12,398 nucleotides of DNA, taken from the NCBI GenBank assembly GCA_018725455.1, contig QLUN01000013.1:1-12398 (forward strand), in the 5' to 3' direction. The stretch's first letter is position 1. Each line of letters opens with the position of its first letter. A program made the translations under genes and the position numbers. Below are positions 6,127-12,398 of the stretch, piece by piece. Under the pieces are notes generated by a model. The model saw only the letters and a program-made list of their open reading frames with translations. It searched no databases and was not told the DNA's origin. This DNA is from Chloroflexota bacterium (GTDB lineage Bacteria > Chloroflexota > Dehalococcoidia > SZUA-161 > SpSt-899).

Positions 6127-7698
6127 ATGAAGTACGAGACCGTCATCGGCCTGGAGGTTCATGCCCAGTTGCTGACCAGCAGCAAGATGTTCTGCGGCTG
6201 CCGTGCCGACTACGCCGATTCCTTACCGAATACCCATGTGTGCCCTGTTTGTTTGGGTATGCCGGGTGTCCTGCCCACCATAAATGGTCAGGCAGTGGAA
6301 TACACCGTGATGACGGCGCTGGCACTAGACTGCACCATTGCCGGTTGCAGCAAGTTCGATCGCAAGAATTATCCCTACCCTGATCTGATGAAGGGTTATC
6401 AGATTTCCCAGTACGATGTGCCTCTTTCACACCACGGGTGGCTGGAAATAGAGATCGATAATAAGAAAAAGGGGATCGGGATCACCCGTGTCCATCTGGA
6501 AGAGGATGTAGCCAAGCTCTTGGATCGCACCGATCCCTCGGGGGAAACCTATAGTCTGGTGGATGCCAACCGTGCCGGCGTGCCGCTTATGGAGATCGTG
6601 AGCGAGCCTGACCTTAGTTCCCCTGATGAGGCTCGCCTGTACTTGATGAGGTTGCACAGTCTGCTGCGATATCTGGGGGTCTCCACGGGGAACATGGAGG
6701 AAGGTAGTTTCCGCTGCGATGCCAATATCAGTCTGCGCTCAATCAGTCGGCAGTCGGGAGGGGAGGGGGACTATCGACTATCGACTATCGACTATCCTAG
6801 GGTCGAGGTCAAGAACATGAATAGCTTTAAGTCGGTTTATCTTGCTCTAAAATACGAGGAGGACAGACAGCGGAAGGTGCTTGAGGAGGGCGGCTCACTG
6901 GTGCAGGAGACCCGTGGCTGGGACGACGATAAAGAAGTCACGGTGGCCCAGCGGAGCAAAGAGTATGCCCATGACTATCGCTACTTCCCGGAGCCTGATC
7001 TGCCACCTCTGATTTTAAGCTCTGAGTGGGTCGAGGGGATAAGGGCCAGACTGCCCGAGCTACCGGTTGCCAGGCGAGACCGCTTTATGGTACAATATGG
7101 GCTGTCAGGTTACGATGCTGACTTGCTGACGAGTGCCCGCGATTTTGCCGATTATTTCGAGTCTTGCCTAAAGACGAGTCAAGAGTCTAGAGTCAAGAGT
7201 CTAGAGTCCCCCTCCCTGCCCCACCGGACTCTGGACTCCAGACTCCAGACTCCAGACTCCCGACTAAGAGGGCGAGCCAAAGCGGTTGCCAATTGGATGC
7301 TGGGGGAGTATCTTCGCCTTCTTAACCTTGAAGGGATCGGCATCAGCGAGTCAAAGATCACCCCACAGCATTTGGCCGGGATGCTAGATGCGATAGAGCA
7401 AGGCATCTTAAGCACCACCCTGGCGAAACAGGTGTTTGAGGAGATGTTCCACAGCGGCAGGCAATCAGATCAGATCGTGGCCGAGAAGGGGCTCACGCTC
7501 ATCAGCGGGACTGAGGAGATAGCGGCCGTAATCGATCAGGTGCTGAGGGAGAATGCCCGGGCAGTAGCGGACTTCAGGGGAGGTAAGGAGCAAGCACTAA
7601 AGTTCCTGGTGGGGCAGGTGATGAAGGCCACTAAGGGGCGAGTAAAGCCGGATATAGTGGCCGGGCTGATTAAGGAGAAATTATGCACGTTGTTGTAA
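6127..7698 (+). CDS. gatB: Aspartyl/glutamyl-tRNA(Asn/Gln) amidotransferase subunit B, with two repeat-encoded insertions
   Basis: GatB, with GatA and GatC, converts Glu-tRNA(Gln) or Asp-tRNA(Asn) to the amidated forms. GatB binds the tRNA and activates the acyl group. Clear signatures are IGLEVHAQL near the start, CPVCLGMPG, RKNYPYPDLMKGYQISQYD, HLEEDVAKL, the VDANRAGVPLMEIVSEPDL family signature, and FRCDANISLR; the C-terminal YqeY-like helical domain follows. At 523 residues it is roughly 45 longer than usual. The excess is explained by residues about 205-224 (between DANISLR and VEVKNMNSF) and about 350-382 (between DYFESCLK and AKAVANWMLGE), both encoded by heptad repeats. The reading frame is intact throughout, so the gene is probably functional. 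gatA and gatC are not in the window. The end overlaps secG by 16 bases. Confidence 0.95.
   Translation: MKYETVIGLEVHAQLLTSSKMFCGCRADYADSLPNTHVCPVCLGMPGVLPTINGQAVEYTVMTALALDCTIAGCSKFDRKNYPYPDLMKGYQISQYDVPLSHHGWLEIEIDNKKKGIGITRVHLEEDVAKLLDRTDPSGETYSLVDANRAGVPLMEIVSEPDLSSPDEARLYLMRLHSLLRYLGVSTGNMEEGSFRCDANISLRSISRQSGGEGDYRLSTIDYPRVEVKNMNSFKSVYLALKYEEDRQRKVLEEGGSLVQETRGWDDDKEVTVAQRSKEYAHDYRYFPEPDLPPLILSSEWVEGIRARLPELPVARRDRFMVQYGLSGYDADLLTSARDFADYFESCLKTSQESRVKSLESPSLPHRTLDSRLQTPDSRLRGRAKAVANWMLGEYLRLLNLEGIGISESKITPQHLAGMLDAIEQGILSTTLAKQVFEEMFHSGRQSDQIVAEKGLTLISGTEEIAAVIDQVLRENARAVADFRGGKEQALKFLVGQVMKATKGRVKPDIVAGLIKEKLCTLL
6744..6796 (+). repeat. Heptad element, first in-frame insertion in gatB
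   Basis: Two CAGTCGG heptads (6744-6757) are followed by a G-rich core containing GGGAGGGGGACT (6761-6772), overlapping four exact GACTATC heptads (6769-6796). It is translated as about 18 residues with GDYRLSTIDYP. It sits in a turn between two conserved GatB segments, where orthologues normally need only a few residues. Confidence 0.9.
7176..7268 (+). repeat. Heptad-palindrome element, second in-frame insertion in gatB
   Basis: Five GAGTCNN heptads run from 7176 to 7210 (NN = AA, TA, AA, TA, CC). A C-rich spacer contains the reverse complement of GGGAGGGGGACT at 7205-7216. Six GACTNNN heptads follow (7227-7268), three of them exactly GACTCCA. The two arms are reverse-complementary arrays of GAGTC and GACTC, so a long hairpin is possible. 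Exactly 93 bases are present, so the frame is kept. The translation contains SQESRVKSLES and TLDSRLQTPDSRL. Confidence 0.93.
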
Positions 7699-7895
7699 TC
7701 GTAGTTACCCTGAGCCTCATCCTGCTTATCTTGCTACAGGCAAAAGGGGGTGGCGGGGTGGGTGGTATATTCGGCGGGGGGGAGAGTTCGGGCTTCAGGA
7801 CCAGGCGGGGTATTGAGCAGACGCTGTTCCGGTTCACCATCATCCTCGCCGTGTTGTTTGTAGTGATCTCCGCTATCAGTGCCGCTCTCGGGTGA
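7683..7895 (+). CDS. secG: Preprotein translocase subunit SecG
   Basis: SecG is the small auxiliary subunit of the SecYEG channel in the cytoplasmic membrane. This 70-residue protein has the standard layout: a hydrophobic segment (residues 2-19) ending LLILLQ, a Gly-rich cytoplasmic loop (KGGGGVGGIFGGGESSGF), the conserved TRRGIEQTLFRFT, and a second membrane segment to the end. The ATG at 7683 has AAGGAG at 7672-7677, inside the end of gatB. The genes overlap by 16 bases, so the two are co-transcribed and probably coupled. Confidence 0.93.
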   Translation: MHVVVIVVTLSLILLILLQAKGGGGVGGIFGGGESSGFRTRRGIEQTLFRFTIILAVLFVVISAISAALG

Positions 7896-7984
7896 GTTCA
7901 ATGTGCTCCTCTTCACCTTTGCGCTGTGAGGTGAACGCTATGTGTTTTGAACGCCCGGGCATAGGCGGCATATCCAACAAGCGG

Positions 7985-8011
7985 TTGCTCTTGCTCAACC
8001 CCAATTATAAT
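7985..8011 (+). promoter_or_regulatory. Weak candidate promoter for nfnA-nfnB
   Basis: A perfect TATAAT (8006-8011) lies just upstream of the nfnA ATG (8022), with TTGCTC at 7985-7990. The spacer is only 15 bp and the predicted start would leave an almost leaderless message. GGAG at 8012-8015 may instead simply be the ribosome site of a read-through transcript. Confidence 0.3.
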
Positions 8012-8021
8012 GGAGTAGCGT

Positions 8022-8876
8022 ATGTACAGAATCTTACACCGAGAGGATCTGACTCCCAATACCCATCTCCTCCGGATTGATGCCCCGGCGGTGGCTCGGA
8101 AGGCCCAGGCAGGACAGTTCGTCATCGTGATGATTGATGAGGTTGGTGAGCGCATTCCCCTCACCATCGCTGACTGGGATCGTGCGGAGGGGAGCATAAC
8201 CGTGGTCTTCATGGAGGTCGGGAAGACCACCCAGAAGCTGGCCACGCTTCATGCAGGTGATTCTCTCCATGCCTTCATCGGCCCCCTGGGAAAACCGACA
8301 GAGATCGAGAATGTAGGCACTGTGGCCTGCGTCGCCGGGGGATTTGCCATTGCCGTCATTATGCCCATCGCCCGGGCGCTGAGAGAGGCAGGCAACAGGA
8401 TCATCTCTATTATGGGCTTTCGGAACAAGGATTTGGTTTTCTGGGAGGACGAGCTGATGGCCGTGAGCGATGAGCTGATAGTGACCACCGATGATGGCTC
8501 CTACGGACGCAAGGGATTGGTTACCGAGCCGCTGAGAGAGCTGCTAGAGACGAATAAGGATGTGAAGCGGGTTATCGCTATCGGTCCTACCGTTATGATG
8601 AAGTTCGCTTCCAGGACCACCGAGCCCTTCGGGGTGAAGACCATCGTCAGCCTTAACCCGATCATGGTTGATGGCACCGGAATGTGCGGGTGCTGTCGAG
8701 TGGAGGTCGGAGGCAAGACCAGGTTCACCTGCGTGGACGGCCCCGATTTTGACGGACATCTCGTTGATTGGGACCTGCTCATAACCCGGCAAAGTATCTA
8801 TCTGGATGAGGAGAAGCGGACGCTGGATATCTGGAGTAAACAGCAGGTAGGCGTCACCGGATGTAGTATTATCTAA
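8022..8876 (+). CDS. nfnA: NfnA-type FAD/NAD-binding subunit (sulfide/dihydroorotate dehydrogenase-like)
   Basis: This 284-residue protein is a ferredoxin-NADP reductase-fold flavoprotein. GERIPLTIADWD (about 42-53) is the FAD-binding motif, and VACVAGGFAIAVIMPIARAL starts the NAD-binding half. The C-terminal DGTGMCGCCRVEV and RFTCVDGPDF carry Asp217, Cys222, Cys225 and Cys237. That spacing fits the Asp plus three Cys ligation of the [2Fe-2S] cluster described for NfnA. An extra Cys224 lies between the usual ligands. NfnAB couples reduced ferredoxin and NADH to NADP+ reduction by flavin bifurcation; SudB of sulfide dehydrogenase is a close relative. Its stop overlaps the start of the large subunit by one base, the classical pairing. 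Bifurcation itself is inferred from family membership. Confidence 0.82.
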   Translation: MYRILHREDLTPNTHLLRIDAPAVARKAQAGQFVIVMIDEVGERIPLTIADWDRAEGSITVVFMEVGKTTQKLATLHAGDSLHAFIGPLGKPTEIENVGTVACVAGGFAIAVIMPIARALREAGNRIISIMGFRNKDLVFWEDELMAVSDELIVTTDDGSYGRKGLVTEPLRELLETNKDVKRVIAIGPTVMMKFASRTTEPFGVKTIVSLNPIMVDGTGMCGCCRVEVGGKTRFTCVDGPDFDGHLVDWDLLITRQSIYLDEEKRTLDIWSKQQVGVTGCSII

Positions 8877-10363
8877 TGACCGAGAAGATAAAGATAAATC
8901 TGAATCGGGTTTCCATGCCCAAACAGGAACCCGAGGTAAGGGCTCACAATTTCAACGAGGTGGCCCAGGGATATACCCTGGAGATGGCCATGGAGGAGGC
9001 TATCCGCTGCATCCAGTGCAAGAAACGCCCGTGTGTCCCCGGCTGCCCGGTTGATATAGATATCCCCGGATTTATCCAGGCAATCAAGGATGGCGATATG
9101 CCCGAGGCGGTGAGGATAATGAAGGACAAGAACGCCCTGCCCGGCATCTGTGGTCGAGTCTGCCCCCAAGAAACCCAGTGTGAAGAGGTCTGTACCCTTG
9201 CCAAGAAGGGTGCCCCGATCGCTATCGGGCGCTTGGAACGGTTCGTGGCCGACTGGGAACGAAAGGCTCCTGATTCTGCCGTGTCCCGTGGAGGAGGTAG
9301 GGGAGGCTTTAGCCTCCCCACAGGGCGAATAAATTCGCCCCTACCCTTTAATAAAAGTGCCGGAAAGAAGGGTTCCCCTGAAGGGTCACCCCGAAGGGTA
9401 GCGGTAGTGGGATCGGGCCCCGCGGGACTCACCGCGGCCGCCGAGCTCGCCAAGATGGGCCATCAGGTAACCCTTTTTGAGGCCCTCCATGTGCCTGGCG
9501 GGGTGCTCGTCTACGGCATTCCGGAGTTCCGGTTGCCAAAGGAGATCGTTCGGGAAGAGGTGGAGTATGTGAAGTCACTGGGTGTGGATCTCCGACTGAA
9601 CTCGGTTATCGGCAAGATAGAGACCGTTGATGAACTCCTGGCTGAGGGGTACGATGCGGTTTTCCTGGGCACGGGGGCAGGTTTGCCGATGTTTCTCAAC
9701 TGCCCCGGAGAGAACCTCAATGGCATCTACTCCGCCAATGAGTTCCTCACGCGAACCAATCTGATGAAATCGTATCTCTTCCCCGAATACGACACCCCGA
9801 TTAAGAGGTCGAAGCGGGTGGCGGTGATCGGTGGAGGTAATGTGGCTATGGACTCAGCGAGATGCGCCCTCCGGCTCGGCGCTGAGGAGGTCTACATCGT
9901 CTATCGGCGCTCCAGAAAGGAGTTGCCGGCACGGCTGGAGGAGGTGGAGAATGCCGAGGAGGAAGGCATCGTTTTCAAGTTCCTCACCAATCCCAAACGG
10001 TTCATCGGCAATGACCAGGGCTGGGTGACCGGCATGGAATGCTATGAAATGGAACTCGGCGAGCCCGATGAAAGCGGGCGACGCCGTCCCATCATCAAGA
10101 CTGGCAGTGAGTTCATTATCGATGTGGATATGGTGATCGTGGCATTGGGTACCACCCCCAATCCCCTCATCCCCTCCACCACCGATGGGCTGGAGACTAC
10201 CAGGAGGGGCACTGTGGTGGCGGACGAGGAGACGGGCAAGACGGTGAAGGATAGGGTCTGGGCCGGTGGGGATGTGGTTACCGGGGCGGCCACGGTGATC
10301 AGTGCCATGGGAGCCGCCAAACGCGCCGCTGCTGATATTGACGCTTACTTGAGAGGGTTGTAG
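8876..10363 (+). CDS. nfnB: NfnB / GltA-type NADPH-dependent glutamate synthase-like flavoprotein with in-frame palindromic insertion
   Basis: The N-terminal Fer4_20 domain has CIQCKKRPCVPGC (Cys45, 48, 53, 57) and CGRVCPQETQCEEVC (Cys92, 96, 102, 106), the two [4Fe-4S] sets of NfnB and of glutamate synthase small subunits. The FAD Rossmann motif GSGPAG is at 179-184, the NAD(P)H motif GGGNVAMD at 319-326, and the closing FAD motif WAGGDVVTGAATV near the end. At 495 residues it exceeds the usual 460-470. The excess lies at about 133-174, between LERFVADWE and RVAVVGSGPAG, in the linker between the iron-sulfur and flavin domains, and is encoded by palindromic repeats. With NfnA adjacent and no large glutamate synthase gene visible, the NfnAB/SudAB role is preferred over glutamate synthesis. 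A strong terminator follows. Confidence 0.87.
   Translation: MTEKIKINLNRVSMPKQEPEVRAHNFNEVAQGYTLEMAMEEAIRCIQCKKRPCVPGCPVDIDIPGFIQAIKDGDMPEAVRIMKDKNALPGICGRVCPQETQCEEVCTLAKKGAPIAIGRLERFVADWERKAPDSAVSRGGGRGGFSLPTGRINSPLPFNKSAGKKGSPEGSPRRVAVVGSGPAGLTAAAELAKMGHQVTLFEALHVPGGVLVYGIPEFRLPKEIVREEVEYVKSLGVDLRLNSVIGKIETVDELLAEGYDAVFLGTGAGLPMFLNCPGENLNGIYSANEFLTRTNLMKSYLFPEYDTPIKRSKRVAVIGGGNVAMDSARCALRLGAEEVYIVYRRSRKELPARLEEVENAEEEGIVFKFLTNPKRFIGNDQGWVTGMECYEMELGEPDESGRRRPIIKTGSEFIIDVDMVIVALGTTPNPLIPSTTDGLETTRRGTVVADEETGKTVKDRVWAGGDVVTGAATVISAMGAAKRAAADIDAYLRGL
9296..9399 (+). repeat. Composite palindromic/tandem insertion within nfnB
   Basis: GGGGAGGCTTTAGCCTCCCC (9300-9319, 9-bp stem) and GGGCGAATAAATTCGCCC (9323-9340, 8-bp stem) lie inside an outer inverted pair, GGTAGGGG (9296-9303) and CCCCTACC (9338-9345). 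After an A/T-rich piece, GAAGGGT recurs every 13 bases (9367, 9380, 9393), making a 13-bp tandem. All of it is translated (SRGGGRGG ... KKGSPEGSPRR). It shares no core with the heptad family, so it is a separate repeat type. Confidence 0.88.
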
Positions 10364-10388
10364 AACCATTCCAATCTGGTAGCCGTTG

Positions 10389-10420
10389 AGAGCCCTCGCT
10401 CGGAGAGCGAGGGCTCTTTT
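10389..10420 (+). terminator. Intrinsic terminator after nfnB
   Basis: A 13-bp perfect GC-rich stem (10389-10401 with 10405-10417), a GGA loop and a TTTT run (10417-10420). It should end the nfnA-nfnB transcript and insulate mutS. Confidence 0.9.
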
Positions 10421-10451
10421 GGTTGGCGCACGACTAGCCGATAAGAAAAGC

Positions 10452-10480
10452 TTCCAAAGGGCATCGCGATATTTTATAAT
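10452..10480 (+). promoter_or_regulatory. Candidate promoter for mutS
   Basis: A perfect TATAAT (10475-10480) with a poor -35 (TTCCAA, 10452-10457) at 17-bp spacing, located between the terminator and mutS. The predicted leader is about 40 bases. Confidence 0.5.
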
Positions 10481-10527
10481 CAGGGAAGCAGGGGATTGAG
10501 GCAATTAACCCGTAGAGAGTGATGGAA

Positions 10528-12398
10528 ATGACCCCCGTCAGGCGTCAATACCTGAGAATCAAGCAGAGGTATCCCGATGCCATCGTTCTTTTTCGCCTCG
10601 GTGATTTCTACGAGGCCTTCGATGAGGACGCCAGGCACATCTCACGGGAGCTTCAGATTGTGCTTACCTCGCGTTCTATGGGTAAGGGCCAACGCTTCCC
10701 GATGGCCGGAATCCCCCATCACGCCCTGGATGGCTATCTGGCGAAATTGATAGCCAGAGGGCATAAGGTTGCCATTTGCGAGCAGGTGAGCGATCCCCGG
10801 ACGAGCCCAGGGCTGCTGGAGAGGGAGGTGGTGCGGGTGGTCACGCCAGGGACGGTCGTTGAGCCGGAGCTGCTGGAAATCAAGGCCAATAACTACCTTG
10901 CCGCCATGGTGAGCGATGGCGAGCGAGCCGGCATCGCCTACGTTGATATAACGACAAGCGAATTCGCCACGACACAAATTAGTGCCGATCAGGCTCTCAC
11001 CGAGCTGGGGCGCCTGAACCCCTCAGAGATCATCGTTGCCAGGAACGTCGAGAGTCGAGACTCAGGGGTACGGGGTGGGGGACTCCAGAGCGAAGCGTCT
11101 CCAGACTCCAGAGCGAAGCGTCTCCAGACTTCAATCGACGAACGCTGGTTTGAGCTGGAGACGGCGCGCCGAACCCTGCTGGACCACTTTCAAGTCGCCT
11201 CCCTCGAGGGCTATGGATGCGCTCATCTCCCACTGGCCATCCAGGCTGCGGGAGCTATCATTCACTACCTGACGGAGACCCAAAAGGCGGCTTTGAGTCA
11301 GTTGCCGAAGCTGTCTACCTACTCTACCGGGTCTTTCATGGTCCTCGACGCTCCCACCAGGCGTAATCTGGAGCTATTTCAGCCGAGTGGCAGCGGGCTA
11401 TCCCTCCTATCGGTGATTGACCTGACCGGAACACCGATGGGCGGCAGGCTGCTTCGAAGATGGCTGGGGCAGCCGTTGCTTGATTTGCAGGCGCTGAAGC
11501 AAAGGCAGGAAGCGGTAGCCTGGTTTGTAGCCAACACCGCCCGTCGTACCGAGATCATTAATGCCTTAAGACGGCTGGCCGATATGGAGAGGCTGATCAA
11601 CCGCATTCGATCAGGCATCGCTATCCCGCGGGAGCTGATTTCGCTGCGGCGTAGCCTGGAGACAGTTCCCCAGATAAAGGCGGCGATTGGCGAGGAGTTT
11701 TCGCCGCTGGGATGGCTCTCTCAAAGACTGAAGCCTTGTGAGGAGGTGGTTGACCTGATCGCGCAGGCTATCGCCGCGGAGCCTCCTGGGGAGGGGGGGG
11801 TGATCAAGCCGGGCTTCTCGCCGGAGCTGGACCAGATTAGATCCTCCTCCAGGCAGGCAAGACAGTATCTTGCCGATCTGGAGCGCAGGGAGAGAGAGCG
11901 GACGGGGATCAAATCCCTCAAGATGGGATATAACAAAATATTCGGATATTACATCGAGGTCACCAGTCCTCATCTGAGTCGCATCCCGCAGGACTACATT
12001 CGCAAGCAGACTCTGGTTGGTGCGGAGCGCTTCTTCACCCCGGAGCTAAAGGAATACGAGTCGCTGATCCTCAATGCGGCAGAGCGGATCGGCGAGCTGG
12101 AGACCAGTCTCTTCCGACAGGTGTGCCGTCAGATCGCTGGCTGGGCGGAGCGTATTCTGGGCACGGCCGATGCCCTGGCCCATATCGACGTCTTTGTCGC
12201 CTTCGCTGAGGTGGCAATGCGCTACAGCTATATCCAGCCGCAACTGACCAACGAAGATGCTATCCATATCAGCGGCGGTCGTCACCCGGTGGTGGAGCAA
12301 GCGCTGAGTGGCTTCGTGCCCAATGACACATATCTCGCCACCGATGATGCTCAACTGATAATACTGACCGGCCCCAATATGGCGGGGAAATCAACCTA
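10528..12398 (+). CDS. mutS: DNA mismatch repair protein MutS (3'-truncated by window), with in-frame repeat insertion
   Basis: MutS recognises base mismatches and small loops and recruits MutL. The N-terminal mismatch-binding domain has LFRLGDFYEAF, with the Phe-x-Glu wedge at residues 27-29. The connector, lever and clamp domains follow. The last visible residues are the Walker A GPNMAGKST (615-623), so the rest of the ATPase domain lies beyond the window. The start at 10528 has GAGAG 8 bases upstream; ATG 10522 and GTG 10519 are in frame but too close to that site. Residues about 174-201 (VESRDSG ... KRLQT), between SEIIVARN and SIDERWFELETA in the connector domain, are encoded by the heptad/23-bp repeat. 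The frame stays open through it. The product probably works, but the altered connector could affect MutL signalling. Confidence 0.95.
   Translation, partial: MTPVRRQYLRIKQRYPDAIVLFRLGDFYEAFDEDARHISRELQIVLTSRSMGKGQRFPMAGIPHHALDGYLAKLIARGHKVAICEQVSDPRTSPGLLEREVVRVVTPGTVVEPELLEIKANNYLAAMVSDGERAGIAYVDITTSEFATTQISADQALTELGRLNPSEIIVARNVESRDSGVRGGGLQSEASPDSRAKRLQTSIDERWFELETARRTLLDHFQVASLEGYGCAHLPLAIQAAGAIIHYLTETQKAALSQLPKLSTYSTGSFMVLDAPTRRNLELFQPSGSGLSLLSVIDLTGTPMGGRLLRRWLGQPLLDLQALKQRQEAVAWFVANTARRTEIINALRRLADMERLINRIRSGIAIPRELISLRRSLETVPQIKAAIGEEFSPLGWLSQRLKPCEEVVDLIAQAIAAEPPGEGGVIKPGFSPELDQIRSSSRQARQYLADLERRERERTGIKSLKMGYNKIFGYYIEVTSPHLSRIPQDYIRKQTLVGAERFFTPELKEYESLILNAAERIGELETSLFRQVCRQIAGWAERILGTADALAHIDVFVAFAEVAMRYSYIQPQLTNEDAIHISGGRHPVVEQALSGFVPNDTYLATDDAQLIILTGPNMAGKST
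11047..11130 (+). repeat. Heptad-family element with exact 23-bp direct repeat, in-frame insertion in mutS
   Basis: The palindrome GAGTCGAGACTC (11052-11063) is followed by a G-rich core with GGGTGGGGGACT (11073-11084, one mismatch to the gatB and rnfB cores). Two exact 23-bp copies follow, at 11081-11103 and 11104-11126, each containing CTCCAGAGCGAAGCGT. The translation includes LQSEASPDS, the same nine residues encoded in the rnfB-like insertion. Loss or gain of one 23-bp copy would shift the reading frame. Confidence 0.93.

Noticed and set aside
7176..7268. CRISPR-like array
   Set aside because: Units are 7 bp with no unique spacers, inside a coding gene.
7912..7935. 7-bp hairpin TTCACCT/AGGTGAA after secG as a terminator
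   Set aside because: Long 10-base loop, weak stem and no T-run.
7892..8080. Small frame between secG and nfnA
   Set aside because: Low-complexity start, no ribosome site, overlaps the start of nfnA in another frame, and no recognisable motif.
8876..10363. Assignment as the glutamate synthase small subunit of a GltBD enzyme
   Set aside because: No large subunit nearby, and an NfnA-type partner overlaps the start, which favours NfnAB.

Overview
The window is about 12.4 kb of bacterial DNA, roughly 55% GC by eye. Genes are densely packed and often overlap by 1 to 16 bases. The gene set and protein style suggest an uncultured anaerobe of the Chloroflexota, probably Dehalococcoidia-like: an RnfB-type polyferredoxin, an NfnA/NfnB-type ferredoxin:NADP oxidoreductase pair, DUF2851, a Trm112-like zinc protein, a GatB with its own promoter, and a MutS beginning MTPVRRQYL. 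This placement is an inference from memory of the families. No rRNA or marker-gene search was possible.

Layout. Positions 3-962 hold a polyferredoxin with an RnfB-like N-terminus, perhaps cut by the window edge. Positions 963-1230 are non-coding and hold two near-identical 20-bp hairpins and what looks like the dead N-terminus of a family 2 glycosyltransferase. Next come a DUF2851 gene (1231-2547) and a small Trm112-like gene (2616-2798). Three minor (pseudo)pilin genes follow (2863-4726) in the order I-like, J-like, K/PilX-like; the last carries six 8-residue Pro/Arg-rich repeats. Positions 4727-4917 contain a probable C-terminal remnant of a YyaL-type thioredoxin-domain protein on the minus strand. 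A minus-strand pair follows, a universal stress protein and then a ferritin-like diiron protein, driven by a near-consensus sigma-70 promoter. Plus-strand genes resume with gatB-secG, then nfnA-nfnB, a strong intrinsic terminator, and mutS, which runs off the window just after its Walker A motif.

The main discovery is a family of dispersed heptanucleotide elements inserted in frame into unrelated core genes: rnfB-like, gatB twice, and mutS. Each has a G-rich core containing GGGAGGGGGACT (one mismatch in mutS), flanked by arrays built on GAGTC and its complement GACTC, mostly in 7-bp phase. Because 7 and 3 are coprime, a pure heptad array is read as the same cyclic heptapeptide in all three frames. 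Many of these heptads contain no stop, so such arrays can sit inside genes and be translated as 18-48 residue loops. nfnB carries a different in-frame palindromic insertion, and the pilin carries a 24-bp tandem array. Together these suggest a genome with heavy intragenic traffic of small palindromic or tandem repeats, comparable in style to Rickettsia palindromic elements and cyanobacterial 7-bp repeats. Heptad or 23-bp slippage could switch frames in gatB, rnfB-like or mutS.

Functionally, the redox genes (polyferredoxin, NfnAB) point to low-potential ferredoxin metabolism coupled to NAD(P)H. The USP/ferritin-like pair points to stress or metal/peroxide handling. GatB, SecG and MutS are housekeeping genes for tRNA charging, secretion and mismatch repair.
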